Below are positions 17,335 to 25,271 of a stretch of 64,000 nucleotides of DNA, in pieces. Each line of letters begins with the position of its first letter. The first letter of the stretch is position 1. The translations under genes were made by a program, and so were the position numbers. The notes below the pieces were generated by a model. The model made no database searches and was not told where the DNA came from. It worked only from the letters and a program-made list of their open reading frames with translations. The DNA comes from Corynebacterium sp. HMSC05H05 (GTDB taxonomy: Bacteria; Actinomycetota; Actinomycetes; Mycobacteriales; Mycobacteriaceae), in the NCBI RefSeq assembly GCF_001807265.1, contig NZ_KV788382.1, forward strand, positions 20,719 to 84,718, in the 5' to 3' direction.

Positions 17335-17598
17335 ATGTTGATTCCGATAGGTGGATTCCGGGCAAACGCCGTCGCGTGGGGGCTCGCGGGCTTTGGCGTG
17401 GTGTGCCTGTTGTCGGCGAACCGGCTGGCGGATTGGCGGGCACTGACGTTTTTGGGGCTGGCGCTGGTCGTTCCGAGCGTCGTTTGGCTGGCTGCGGACA
17501 AGTGGTTCTCGCGGCCACGCGGGGTGCTGTGGTGGGTTTTGGTTGCCGCTGCTGTCGCGCTCGGGGTGTGGGGAATTGCGCTGTTCCCCTCGAAGTGA
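17335..17598 (+). CDS. Small membrane protein of unknown function
   Basis: An 87-residue protein, MLIPIGGFRANAVAWGLAGF..., with three predicted hydrophobic helices (about 12-30, 38-55, 66-83). The frame is open back into the tRNA gene, but ATG 17335 lies 7 nt after TAGGGT (17322-17327), the leaderless arrangement found repeatedly here, and no ribosome binding site supports an earlier start. No family recognised. It precedes the exported protein at 17626 by 27 nt, but that gene has its own -10 box. Confidence 0.6.
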   Translation: MLIPIGGFRANAVAWGLAGFGVVCLLSANRLADWRALTFLGLALVVPSVVWLAADKWFSRPRGVLWWVLVAAAVALGVWGIALFPSK

Positions 17599-17625
17599 CG
17601 GGTATAACGCGATAAAGTGGCGGGC

Positions 17626-18261
17626 ATGAAGAAACCGATGCTTGCACTCGGCGTCGCCGCCGCAGTCACCACCTCCGCCGTCATTGCGCCTGCCACCTTC
17701 GCTGAAGAGGGCGCGAACACTACCGAAACGGGTTCCTCTGCGGATTCGGGGGAGGCCGAAGGTTCGTCGTTAAGCACGGGCGCAATTATCGGCATCACGC
17801 TCGGCGTGCTGGCCGCAGTGGGCGCCGGCGGGTACTTCGCGGTGCAGCAGGGCTTGCTGGAGCTGCCCGAGGGGCTGGACCCGGCGGCGGCTGCGGGACT
17901 TTCCTCGCTGGTGCCGGCGCTCGCGATCCCGGGGCTTACCAAGAAGGACAATGGCGCGGCTGCTGGTGGCTCTTGCGCGCCGCAGGCGTTTGACGCGGTG
18001 GTGCCGGAGTGGCCGCACTTCACTGGCACTGACGTGATTTTCTGCGACGGCAAGTGGGCCATTGCGGGTGCGAACCAGACGGACTGGATCCTGTACTTCA
18101 AGAACTCCAACGGCAAGTGGGCCGTGATCCCGACCGCGGGCACGAAGCAGACCGGGATGCAGCGCGGGTGCTACAACGGGCTGACTCTGCGCGAGCAGGG
18201 AGCGCCGGAGGAATTCATGCGCCAGGCGCCGATTTGTACGCCGGCGGAGATTGGGAAGTAG
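17626..18261 (+). CDS. Exported corynebacterial protein with central membrane helix, function unknown
   Basis: A 211-residue protein. Signal peptide MKKPMLALGVAAAVTTSAVIAPATFA is followed by a short Glu/Ser/Thr-rich stretch and a second hydrophobic segment near residues 48-70 (IIGITLGVLAAVGAGGYFAV). A ~120-residue C-terminal part has four Cys residues (SCAPQAFD, FCDGKW, GCYNG, ICTPAE) that could form disulfides, and repeated W-containing strands. ATG 17626 lies 7 nt after TAAAGT (17613-17618), so the mRNA is probably leaderless. The last ~138 nt were duplicated and have decayed at 18524-18659. No named domain recognised. Confidence 0.75.
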   Translation: MKKPMLALGVAAAVTTSAVIAPATFAEEGANTTETGSSADSGEAEGSSLSTGAIIGITLGVLAAVGAGGYFAVQQGLLELPEGLDPAAAAGLSSLVPALAIPGLTKKDNGAAAGGSCAPQAFDAVVPEWPHFTGTDVIFCDGKWAIAGANQTDWILYFKNSNGKWAVIPTAGTKQTGMQRGCYNGLTLREQGAPEEFMRQAPICTPAEIGK

Positions 18262-18307
18262 GTCCTCGGGGGGGGGTGCGGGCGCTTGGGGCGCTGAGGG
18301 GGAGTTG

Positions 18308-18341
18308 AGCCGGGAGCGGGTTGTGTCGCTCCCGGCTTTTC
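18308..18341 (+). terminator. Rho-independent terminator after the exported protein
   Basis: An 11-bp perfect stem AGCCGGGAGCG/CGCTCCCGGCT (18308-18318 with 18327-18337) is followed by TTTCTTTT. Confidence 0.85.
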
Positions 18342-18345
18342 TTTT

Positions 18346-18398
18346 GGGGTCGCAGTGGACCAGTGTTGCGCTGGGGTCGCAGTGGACCAGTGTTGCGC
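18346..18398. repeat. Two tandem copies of a 26-bp repeat
   Basis: The 26-bp unit beginning GGGGTCGCAGTGGACC and ending GTGTTGCGC occurs at 18346-18371 and again at 18373-18398, identical and separated by one base. Noncoding. Confidence 0.9.
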
Positions 18399-18403
18399 GA
18401 TTT

Positions 18404-18513
18404 TGGCGTATAGACGAAAACCTGAATTCAGGGTCGGCAGAGGCCGCTCAGAGTGGTGCTTGTGGCTGATGTGGTAGAAATCTGTCCCTCCGATTCAGGC
18501 TAAATGCGACGGA
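18404..18513. repeat. MITE-like palindromic element, copy 1
   Basis: This ~110-bp element runs from a left end GGCGTATAGACGAAAACC-TGAATTC to a right end GATTCAGGCTAAATGCGACGG. Its ends resemble those of the element at 23535-23679 (left ...CGAAAACCTGAATTC, right GAATTCAGGTTAAGTGCGACG), and the two ends of each copy are inverted relative to each other. It sits between a tandem repeat and a gene relic. No coding capacity. Confidence 0.6.
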
Positions 18514-18523
18514 AGTTGGTGCG

Positions 18524-18659
18524 CGATCCCGACCGCCGGCACGAAGCAGACCGGGATGTATTGCGGTGCTACAGCGGCTTGACTCTGTGCGAGCAGGGTG
18601 CTTTGGAGAGGTTCACGCGCCAGGCGCCGATGTGCGCGCCGGCGGAGATTAGGAAGTAG
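18524..18659 (+). pseudogene. Decayed duplicate of the 3' end of the exported-protein gene
   Basis: These 136 nt match 18124-18261, the last 45 codons of the gene at 17626, including GATCCCGACCGC, GGCACGAAGCAGACCGGGAT, GCGCCAGGCGCCGAT and the terminal GGAAGTAG stop. Scattered substitutions and small deletions break the frame. It has no promoter or start and lies beside a MITE-like repeat, which may have been involved in the duplication. Confidence 0.8.
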
Positions 18660-18682
18660 GTTTTCTTCCGCAGATACGAAAG

Positions 18683-18708
18683 TGCCCCACCTCGTTCGAG
18701 ATGGGGCA
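18683..18708 (-). terminator. Likely terminator of the membrane-anchored protein gene at 18722
   Basis: A hairpin TGCCCCA...TGGGGCA with inner CTCG/CGAG lies 13 nt after the stop codon of the minus-strand gene. Only TTT follows on that strand, so strength is uncertain. Confidence 0.5.
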
Positions 18709-18721
18709 TTGCGCTATTTGC

Positions 18722-19351
18722 TTACTTCAGCGTCGGAGTGAGCATTGCGAGGCCGTTCGAGTCGACCTCCCTCTTATCGTCCACTTTGTCCACGGCGTAC
18801 ATGACAATTTTGACGCGGCCACCGCCGCGGATGTCGGCGCTACGCTTCTTGGCGTCTCCCGGCTTCACAGTAACGCGATCGCGCAGGCCGTCATTGAGGT
18901 AGACCTCGATCACGCCGACACCACCAGAGTTCGGGATGTTGGAAGCCCACGCAGCGGTGTAATTCAGCGTCGAGTACTTCTTGTCCACATCAAACGTCGA
19001 TTTATTATAACTACCTGCGTTCGTGGAGAGCAGCGACATCGGGTAGTCCTTCCCGTTGAAGGTCACACCAACACCAGACTGCATTCTGTATATGCGGTCG
19101 CGGTGGGTGTGCAGGTACTTCGGGTTGGCGAACTCCGGCTTGGAGTAGTCGCCGGAGTTACCCGGCTTCGACGGGGCGGACGGGGAGGAGTTGCCGCCAC
19201 CGTTGTTGCTGGAGCTACCACCCAGTTCCGGGGCGACGGCGCCAAGGATCACGCCAAGGGCGGTGATGATCGCCAGTACAGAGCCGACGATTTGGGGCAG
19301 CAAGTTCTGGAAGTCGCGGAGCTGACGCTCGAGTTCTTTTGCGTTAGGCAC
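18722..19351 (-). CDS. Membrane-anchored extracellular protein, possible NPCBM-like domain
   Basis: A 209-residue protein from GTG 19351, placed 6 nt after AAGGAG; the upstream ATG at 19390 has no such signal. A membrane helix at about 18-42 (IVGSVLAIITALGVILGAVA) is followed by a Ser/Gly/Asn/Pro-rich linker (GGSSSNNGGGNSS) and a C-terminal beta-rich domain with MSLLSTNAGSYNKSTFDV, YSTLNYTAAW, GVIEVYLNDGL and VKIVMYAV. This strand order resembles NPCBM carbohydrate-binding modules. The inferred orientation places the binding domain outside the cell. Assignment is by pattern only; a cell-wall glycan ligand is a guess. Confidence 0.6.
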   Translation of the reverse strand: MPNAKELERQLRDFQNLLPQIVGSVLAIITALGVILGAVAPELGGSSSNNGGGNSSPSAPSKPGNSGDYSKPEFANPKYLHTHRDRIYRMQSGVGVTFNGKDYPMSLLSTNAGSYNKSTFDVDKKYSTLNYTAAWASNIPNSGGVGVIEVYLNDGLRDRVTVKPGDAKKRSADIRGGGRVKIVMYAVDKVDDKREVDSNGLAMLTPTLK

Positions 19352-19462
19352 GGAGCACTCCTTTGCAGGATTCGTGGAAGATTCTGACAATAGAATCTAA
19401 GCATGTGCCAAGCTGCTTTGCAGGGGATTGGGTGACGGGTCTCGCCGGAGGTACGTCGATAA

Positions 19463-19498
19463 GCAAAAGGCCCGGCTGTACGGACGCAACCGGGCCTT
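19463..19498 (-). terminator. Terminator of the AbgT transporter gene
   Basis: A 9-bp stem AAGGCCCGG/CCGGGCCTT (19467-19475 with 19490-19498), with TTTTGC following on the minus strand, 14 nt after the transporter stop. Confidence 0.75.
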
Positions 19499-19511
19499 CA
19501 CCGCCAACGAG

Positions 19512-21152
19512 CTACACCTGGTAGCCCATCGGGGAGCCCGGGCCGAGGGGGATGCCCAGGGCGTACCAGATCATGAAGAAGATGAACCAGCCCACCAGCA
19601 TGCTCACCGCGTACGGCAGCGCCAGCGACATCAGGGTGCCCACGCCGGCCTTCTTGTAGTACTTCTGCAGGAACGTCAGCGCCAGGGCGAAGTAGGGCGA
19701 CATCGGGGTGATGATGTTCGACGGCGAGTCGCCGATGCGGTAGAGCATCTGGGTGACCTCGGGGGAGACGTCCACGTACATCATCATCGGCACGACCACC
19801 GGCGCCATCAGCGCCCACTGCGCGGAGCCGGAGGTGATGAACAGGTTGATCAGCGTGACCATCAGCACGAACGCGGCAAACAGGACCACGTTGGGCAGGT
19901 CCCAGGACTGCAGCAGCTCAGAGCCCTTGATGGCGGTCCAGGGGCCCAGGTTGGACCACTGGAACCACGCCAGGAACTGGGAGACGGCGAAGAACAGCAC
20001 CAGAATCGGCAGGAGGGACTCCAGGCCTTTGGCCATGAACTTCGGGATGTCGGCGGCATTGTTGATGGTGCCCACGATCAGGCCGTAGACCAGGCCGGTA
20101 GCGAAGAAGATCAGGGCGATCGGCACGGCGATGGCGCGGATCAGTGGCGACTCCATGAAGCCCTCCTCCGGCCGCGCGAATGGCGAGCCCGGGATGAACA
20201 GCAGTGCGAAGTAGGCCGCAAGTGCAACGAGGAGGGTGATGCCGGCCCAGGCCAGGCCCTTGCGCTCGAGTGGGGTCAGCGACAGGTCGTCATCGTCGGT
20301 GAGGTGGGAGTCGTTGGGCTGGTTGGAGTCGTCGAGTTGCAGTTCGTCCTCGTCGATGTGGTCGTGGTCGACAAGGTTCTCGGCCTTCTTGTCCACGAAC
20401 AGTTCGGTCACCGCTGTGATGACCAGCGACAGCACCACCGCGGACGGGATGACAAAGAAGATGTTGGCGAGCGGGGAGACTTCGTAGGCTTCGTCCACCA
20501 GCTGCGCGGCGGAGGTGGAGATGCCGGCGAGCAGCAGGTCCGTGATGTTCAAGATCAGCGAGGAGTTAAAGCCTGCCGACGACGCCGCGAACGCCACCAT
20601 CGCACCCACCACCGGCGAGCGGCCCACCGCGTGGAAGGCCATCGCGCCCAGCGGGATGATGATCACGTAGATGGCGTCCGAAGCCACCGAACCAGTCACG
20701 CCAGCCAGCGCGACCATGAACGTGAGCATCTTCGGGCTGACCTTGTCCACCATCGCGCGGACCATCGCCGCGAGCAGACCCGTCTGCTCCGCCACGGCCA
20801 CGCCCAGCATCACCGCCAGGATCACGCCGAGTGGCGGAAAGGCGATGAAGTTCTCCACCGCGTCGGTGACCATGCGCGAGATGTTCTCACCAGTGAGCAG
20901 CGATTCGACGTGGATTTCTTCGCCGGAGGCCGGGTCGATTGCGGACAGGCCCGCCTTGCTGGCCAGCCAGGAGGACACCGCCACCACGCCGGCCAGGATC
21001 ACAAATAGCCAGAACGGGTCCGGCAGTTTGTTGCCGACTTTTTCGATCCAGCCCAGAAAGCCGGACATGCCGTCTCGGTCTTGAGTCTTATCTTGGGCCT
21101 GGTCTTTAGGCTTATGGTCGGGTTTCTTGTCGGTCCTGGTTGATCCGGTCAT
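19512..21152 (-). CDS. AbgT-family transporter (p-aminobenzoyl-glutamate / antimetabolite exporter type)
   Basis: A 546-residue multi-pass membrane protein. ATG 21152 follows AGGAAG. A hydrophilic, charged N-terminal tail (about 40 residues) is followed by GWIEKVGNKLPDPFWLFV, the typical AbgT opening. FNSSLILNITDLLLAGIST and SGSAQWALMAPVVVPMMM match the two conserved re-entrant/hairpin substrate regions, and IGDSPSNIITPMSPYFALAL is the other conserved signature. A central acidic cytoplasmic loop (DHDHIDEDELQLDDSNQ) is present. Family members import p-aminobenzoyl-glutamate (AbgT) or export sulfonamides (MtrF, YdaH); sequence alone does not decide which. Own terminator, monocistronic. Confidence 0.9.
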   Translation of the reverse strand: MTGSTRTDKKPDHKPKDQAQDKTQDRDGMSGFLGWIEKVGNKLPDPFWLFVILAGVVAVSSWLASKAGLSAIDPASGEEIHVESLLTGENISRMVTDAVENFIAFPPLGVILAVMLGVAVAEQTGLLAAMVRAMVDKVSPKMLTFMVALAGVTGSVASDAIYVIIIPLGAMAFHAVGRSPVVGAMVAFAASSAGFNSSLILNITDLLLAGISTSAAQLVDEAYEVSPLANIFFVIPSAVVLSLVITAVTELFVDKKAENLVDHDHIDEDELQLDDSNQPNDSHLTDDDDLSLTPLERKGLAWAGITLLVALAAYFALLFIPGSPFARPEEGFMESPLIRAIAVPIALIFFATGLVYGLIVGTINNAADIPKFMAKGLESLLPILVLFFAVSQFLAWFQWSNLGPWTAIKGSELLQSWDLPNVVLFAAFVLMVTLINLFITSGSAQWALMAPVVVPMMMYVDVSPEVTQMLYRIGDSPSNIITPMSPYFALALTFLQKYYKKAGVGTLMSLALPYAVSMLVGWFIFFMIWYALGIPLGPGSPMGYQV

Positions 21153-21224
21153 GATGGGTCTTCCTGGTTGTCGGCAAATTGTGAGAGCCACATTACATAT
21201 TCGTCACCCCGTAAGGTGAATCGC

Positions 21225-21893
21225 GTGAGTACTGAATTCCAAATTTCTCCCCGGCCCGCCCGCCGCGGCATAGGGGTCGCCGGCGCTGCCGCCTCGGTTG
21301 TTGCGGTGCTGGCCATCGTGGCGCTCGTGCTGGCGGTGACCCGCCCAGCGCTGCTCAATTGGCGGGAGGGGGAGGTGACGTCGACGACCATTGGGGCGTC
21401 GTTAGGCGATATTGCCCAGCTTTCTGTGGAGGAATACGTCTTCTCCGACGTGGGCAAATTCGACCAGGAAGGCCTCGAGGTGCTCGGGGTGCGCGTGCCG
21501 TTTACCGGACGGAATTTCCTGGTTACGTACGACGGGCGCGTCACCGCGGGCATCAAGGACGCCTCGCTTATCGACGTGCAGTTGGCCGACGGGAAAGTCA
21601 ACGTGCAACTGCCTGAGGTGGAGGTGCTCGAATCCCACATCGACGCTGACAGCGTCAAGGTTTACGACCAAACCATGAACCCCATCAACCAACTCCGCGT
21701 CGAAGACGTCACCGGCTTCATCGCCGACCGGGAGGCCGACGCGCGGGAGAAAGCCATCGCGTCCGGGCTGTTGGACCGCGCCGGGCAGCACGCCGAGGAG
21801 CTCGTGCGCGCGCACGTGGCGGCGCTGGTGGCCGGCACGGAGTACGAGGACTACGAGGTGCGGGTTTCTCGGGGTTTGTGGAAAGGCCGGTAA
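21225..21893 (+). CDS. DUF4230-like membrane-anchored protein
   Basis: A 222-residue protein with one N-terminal membrane helix at about residues 18-42 (GVAGAAASVVAVLAIVALVLAV) and an extracytoplasmic domain. EGEVTSTTIGASL, LSVEEYVFSDV, FLVTYDGRVTAGIKDASLI and VNVQLPEVEVLESHIDADSV match the DUF4230 pattern. GTG 21225 is 7 nt after TAAGGT (21212-21217), indicating a leaderless mRNA; the frame extends further upstream into the transporter promoter without other support. Molecular function of the family is unknown. Confidence 0.75.
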   Translation: MSTEFQISPRPARRGIGVAGAAASVVAVLAIVALVLAVTRPALLNWREGEVTSTTIGASLGDIAQLSVEEYVFSDVGKFDQEGLEVLGVRVPFTGRNFLVTYDGRVTAGIKDASLIDVQLADGKVNVQLPEVEVLESHIDADSVKVYDQTMNPINQLRVEDVTGFIADREADAREKAIASGLLDRAGQHAEELVRAHVAALVAGTEYEDYEVRVSRGLWKGR

Positions 21894-21923
21894 GGAGGTG
21901 CCGTGCGGGGTATCTTTTTCCAC

Positions 21924-22568
21924 ATGCGTAAAACCCTCACAGCGGGCGTTATCGCCTGCGCCGCCGTTGCTGCCGTACTTCCGCCCGTCGCCGGAGCCGC
22001 CGACGCGCCTGAAGCGCCCGTCGACCCGGGCTTTTCCCGCGTCTGCGCCGTCGAGTACAACGCGGACCAGGTGCCTGCCCTGGCCGCCGGCCTTAACGCC
22101 GACGACATCCTTTACCACTCCGGTTCCCGCGCCGACGCGCTCGCGTTGTGGGCGAAGAAACAGGACGAGCTGCGCGCCGGGCTCGGCGAGAACGGCTGGG
22201 GCTCGGTGAAGCAAACCGATGATCTGCAGCTGTGGCCCGTCGAGGAGCACACCACCAGCTCCGTCATCGCCGACGACCTGACAAGCTCCAAGACCGGCGC
22301 GCCGTCCACCTTTGAGACCCCGTTCAGCGCCAACGAGGTCGCCTACGTCAAGTCCGCCGCCTCCTACACCGCGCAGCGTTTCGAGGACTGCGGCAAGGAC
22401 ATCAACCGCACTGCGCCGGCCGCGCCGTCGAGCCTGAATTCGGAGGTCGCGCCGGGCACCATCGCCGGCATCGTCGCCGTGGTGCTGGCGCTGCTCGGTG
22501 TTGGGGCGGCGTTCGCGGTGTCGGCAGGCATGGTCCCGGGGCTCACACTCCCGGCGCTGCCGTTCTAA
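21924..22568 (+). CDS. Secreted protein with C-terminal membrane helix, function unknown
   Basis: A 214-residue protein. Signal peptide MRKTLTAGVIACAAVAAVLPPVAGAADA ends near residue 26. The ~150-residue extracytoplasmic part carries two Cys residues (SRVCAVEYN, FEDCGKDIN) that may pair. A hydrophobic C-terminal helix (about 183-207) ends in GMVPGLTLPALPF without an LPXTG signal or a basic tail. ATG 21924 lies 7 nt after TATCTT (21911-21916), so it is probably leaderless. It follows the DUF4230 gene by 30 nt. No domain recognised; the architecture is shared with the proteins at 8517 and 38189. Confidence 0.7.
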   Translation: MRKTLTAGVIACAAVAAVLPPVAGAADAPEAPVDPGFSRVCAVEYNADQVPALAAGLNADDILYHSGSRADALALWAKKQDELRAGLGENGWGSVKQTDDLQLWPVEEHTTSSVIADDLTSSKTGAPSTFETPFSANEVAYVKSAASYTAQRFEDCGKDINRTAPAAPSSLNSEVAPGTIAGIVAVVLALLGVGAAFAVSAGMVPGLTLPALPF

Positions 22569-22698
22569 GGACTCAAACCCCGAGTAAGCCCTCCCGAGTA
22601 TGGCCGAAAATGGGCCGTAATAGGGATCGCTTACTAGGGGTCTGCGGGTGGGGGCGCACGCCACCCGGTCCCCGCGCGGCGCACGTAGGGTGGGCGGC

Positions 22699-23496
22699 AT
22701 GGAGCTCGAGAAGTTTTTCAGCAACTGGCCGGTGGAGAACGTCGCGGCGGCCCTCGTCGGCGACACGGAAGCCACGTTCGGCGACCAGGACAAAGTCTTC
22801 GAACTCGCGAGCGTGACCAAGCTGCTCTCCGCGTACGCCGTGCTCATCGCGGTGGAGGAGGGGGCATTCGAGCTTGACGACGCCTCCGGTCCCCCCAACT
22901 CCACCATCCGCCACCTCCTCGCGCACGCCGCCGGGGTGGGGTTCGACTCCCGGGAGCCGCAAAAAGAACCGGGGGAGCGGCGCATCTACTCCTCGGCCGG
23001 CTACGAGATCCTGGCCGACCACCTGGAAGAGACCACCGGCATCGCGTTTGCGGACTACGCCTGCGAGGGGGTCTTCGAGCCCCTCGGCATGGATTCCACC
23101 GAAATCTACGGCTCGGCCGGCCACGGCGGGCGCTCCACCGTCGGCGACCTTTCTGCGTTCGCCTCCGAGCTCCTCTCGCCGCGTCTTCTGGACCCGTCGA
23201 CGCTTGGCGAGGCCTTTTCTAACCAGTTCGGCGATTTGCGCGGCGTCGTTCCCGGCTACGGCATGCAAAAACCCTGCCAGTGGGGCCTCGGGTTTGAGAT
23301 CAAGGGCGAGAAGGCGCCGCACTGGACCGGCGACGGCATGCCCGCCGACACCGTCGGGCACTTCGGTATGTCCGGGACCTACCTGTGGGTCGCGGGTGGG
23401 CAAGCGTGCGTGGTGCTGACGGACCGCGAGTTCGGCGACTGGGCCAAGCCCCTGTGGCAGGAGACCAACACCGCGCTGTGGGAGGCGCTGGGGTAG
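22699..23496 (+). CDS. Beta-lactamase-fold serine hydrolase
   Basis: A 265-residue cytoplasmic-looking protein of the class C beta-lactamase/esterase family. The catalytic SxxK is S38-V-T-K41 in FELASVTKLLSAY, the second motif is YSSAGY (Y-x-S/N), and HFGMSG occupies the KTG-like position. LLAHAAGV, FEPLGMDST and ADHLEETTGIAFADY are typical family spacers. There is no signal peptide, so an intracellular esterase or peptidase role is more likely than antibiotic resistance. ATG 22699 is 7 nt after TAGGGT (22686-22691). Confidence 0.85.
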   Translation: MELEKFFSNWPVENVAAALVGDTEATFGDQDKVFELASVTKLLSAYAVLIAVEEGAFELDDASGPPNSTIRHLLAHAAGVGFDSREPQKEPGERRIYSSAGYEILADHLEETTGIAFADYACEGVFEPLGMDSTEIYGSAGHGGRSTVGDLSAFASELLSPRLLDPSTLGEAFSNQFGDLRGVVPGYGMQKPCQWGLGFEIKGEKAPHWTGDGMPADTVGHFGMSGTYLWVAGGQACVVLTDREFGDWAKPLWQETNTALWEALG

Positions 23497-23534
23497 CCGC
23501 GGCGGCCGCAAACCTCCAGGGAGGTATGCGAAAA

Positions 23535-23679
23535 AGTCGCGTAGCCGAAAACCTGAATTCCGCGCGTTCGCATGGTGCGAGTCGCGCGAGTTTTCCCAGT
23601 GCGGACGGGTGCGCGCCGGGCCCTGCCTTCCGGCGCGGGCCCTGCCTTCCGGCGAATTCAGGTTAAGTGCGACGCGACT
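23535..23679. repeat. MITE-like palindromic element, copy 2
   Basis: A 145-bp noncoding element with 26-nt imperfect terminal inverted repeats: AGTCGCGT...ACCTGAATTC (23535-23560) on the left and GAATTCAGGT...ACGCGACT (23654-23679) on the right, 18 of 26 positions complementary, both ends perfect. Inside is a short tandem duplication of GGGCCCTGCCTTCCGGCG. The ends resemble the 18404-18513 element. No open reading frame. Confidence 0.65.
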
Positions 23680-23828
23680 CAATCGGACACATTGCCCGCC
23701 CGCAAACGTGCTGGGGGTAGGGTGCGGCGGCCAGGTGGGCGTCGATAGGCAAAATGCCCCCGCATTTCGGGTGTAGCCGCCGCCTTTTTCGTGTAGGCGC
23801 GCGGCGCGCAGTGTTTTAAACTGCACGC

Positions 23829-25271
23829 ATGACTACGACAAACACCCCGCTACCAGCAGCGGGGCAGAAGCTGCCGACCAACCAGGTCGTGCCCCTGATG
23901 ACGGCGCTGCTGGTCGCCGTTTTCGCGTTCCAGCTCAACGCCTCCATGCTCGCGCCGGCGCTGCACACGATGGAGATGGACCTCAACGCCACCACCGCGC
24001 AGATCGGCATGACGCAGACGGCGTTCTTCACCGCGGCGGCCGTGTTTGCGCTGTTCATGCCGCGCTGGGGTGACCTGATTGGGCGTCGCAAGGTGCTGGT
24101 GTGGATGATGATCGGCACGGTCATCGGCTCCGTTGTCGCCGCGCTGGCCACCAACGTGACCATGCTGTTCATCGGCCGCGTGATCCAGGGCGTCTCCGGC
24201 CCGACCGTCGCGCTGACGTCGGTGATGCTGCGTCAGGCGGTGCGCGAGGAGAAGCAGTTCGCGTTCCTGGTGGGCATCCTCACCTCGGTCAACGGCGGTA
24301 TCGCCGGCATTGACGCGATTTTGGGCGGCTGGCTTACCGACGCCTTCGGTTTCCGCTCCCTCTTCTGGGTCATCGGCGCCGCCGCGCTGATCGCCGTGTT
24401 CGCCGTGCAGTACGGCGTGCCGGAGACCAAGTCCGACCAGCTCCAGCCCATGGACTGGAAGGGCGTTGTCGGCCTGGTCATCGGTGCGGCCGCGGTGCTG
24501 ACCGCCCTGAACATGGCCGGCGAGCTCGCCGCGGCGAACTGGTTCATGGTGATCCTCCTGCTGGTCGTCGGCGGCGCGTCCCTGGTGTGGTTCTGGCGCA
24601 CCGAGAAGTCCAGCCCGCACCCGCTGATGTCCACCGACCTGCTGTCCCAGCGCCGCACCTGGGCGCTGCTGCTGACCACCACGCTGACCATGACCGGCGT
24701 GTTTGCGGTGATGAACGGCCTGGTGCCCAACCTCGCACAGGACCCGGCGGCCGGCCCGGGCATGTCCGCCGGCGTCGTGTCCTGGTGGACCCTGACCCCG
24801 TACGCCCTGGCCGGCCTGGCCATGGGCCCGATCTCCGGCTGGCTCGCGGGCCGCGTGGGCTACAAGATCATCCTGCAGATCGGCATCGCGGGTGCGGCGC
24901 TGTCTGTGCTGTTCGGCCTGGTCGTCGTGGGCAACGCCACCCACGGCATGCTGCTGGCGATGTCGCTGCTCGCTGGCATCACCTACGCCGGCATGGGCAA
25001 CATCATGCTCGGCTCGCTCGGCGTCGTGCTGGCGCCGAAGCACAACCAGGGCTACCTGCCGGGGCTCAACGGCGGCGCGTTCAATCTGGGCGCCGGCCTG
25101 TCGTTCACCATCATCTTCGCCGTGTTCACCGCCACCGACGGCAGCTACCGCGCCGGCATGATCGCCGGTGCGATCCTGCTGGGCTGCGCGTTCGCGGCGT
25201 CCTTCCTCATCCCGAAGCCGTCGTCGGTGTCGGACACGATCGCCGCAGAGGACCTGGCTGCCCGTGCGTAA
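23829..25271 (+). CDS. uriT: MFS transporter, probable uridine/nucleoside importer
   Basis: A 480-residue major facilitator with about 12-14 hydrophobic helices. Motif A is RWGDLIGRRKVLV near residues 78-90 and motif-C-like glycine-rich helices occur after IQGVSGPTVALTSV. The C-terminus overlaps by 8 nt the start of a nucleoside hydrolase gene, the same pairing as uriT-uriH of Corynebacterium glutamicum, so uptake of uridine or a related nucleoside is the best guess. Symbol assigned by context, not by direct comparison. ATG 23829 is 6 nt after TAAACT (23817-23822), leaderless. No LacI-type regulator is encoded in this window. Confidence 0.7.
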   Translation: MTTTNTPLPAAGQKLPTNQVVPLMTALLVAVFAFQLNASMLAPALHTMEMDLNATTAQIGMTQTAFFTAAAVFALFMPRWGDLIGRRKVLVWMMIGTVIGSVVAALATNVTMLFIGRVIQGVSGPTVALTSVMLRQAVREEKQFAFLVGILTSVNGGIAGIDAILGGWLTDAFGFRSLFWVIGAAALIAVFAVQYGVPETKSDQLQPMDWKGVVGLVIGAAAVLTALNMAGELAAANWFMVILLLVVGGASLVWFWRTEKSSPHPLMSTDLLSQRRTWALLLTTTLTMTGVFAVMNGLVPNLAQDPAAGPGMSAGVVSWWTLTPYALAGLAMGPISGWLAGRVGYKIILQIGIAGAALSVLFGLVVVGNATHGMLLAMSLLAGITYAGMGNIMLGSLGVVLAPKHNQGYLPGLNGGAFNLGAGLSFTIIFAVFTATDGSYRAGMIAGAILLGCAFAASFLIPKPSSVSDTIAAEDLAARA

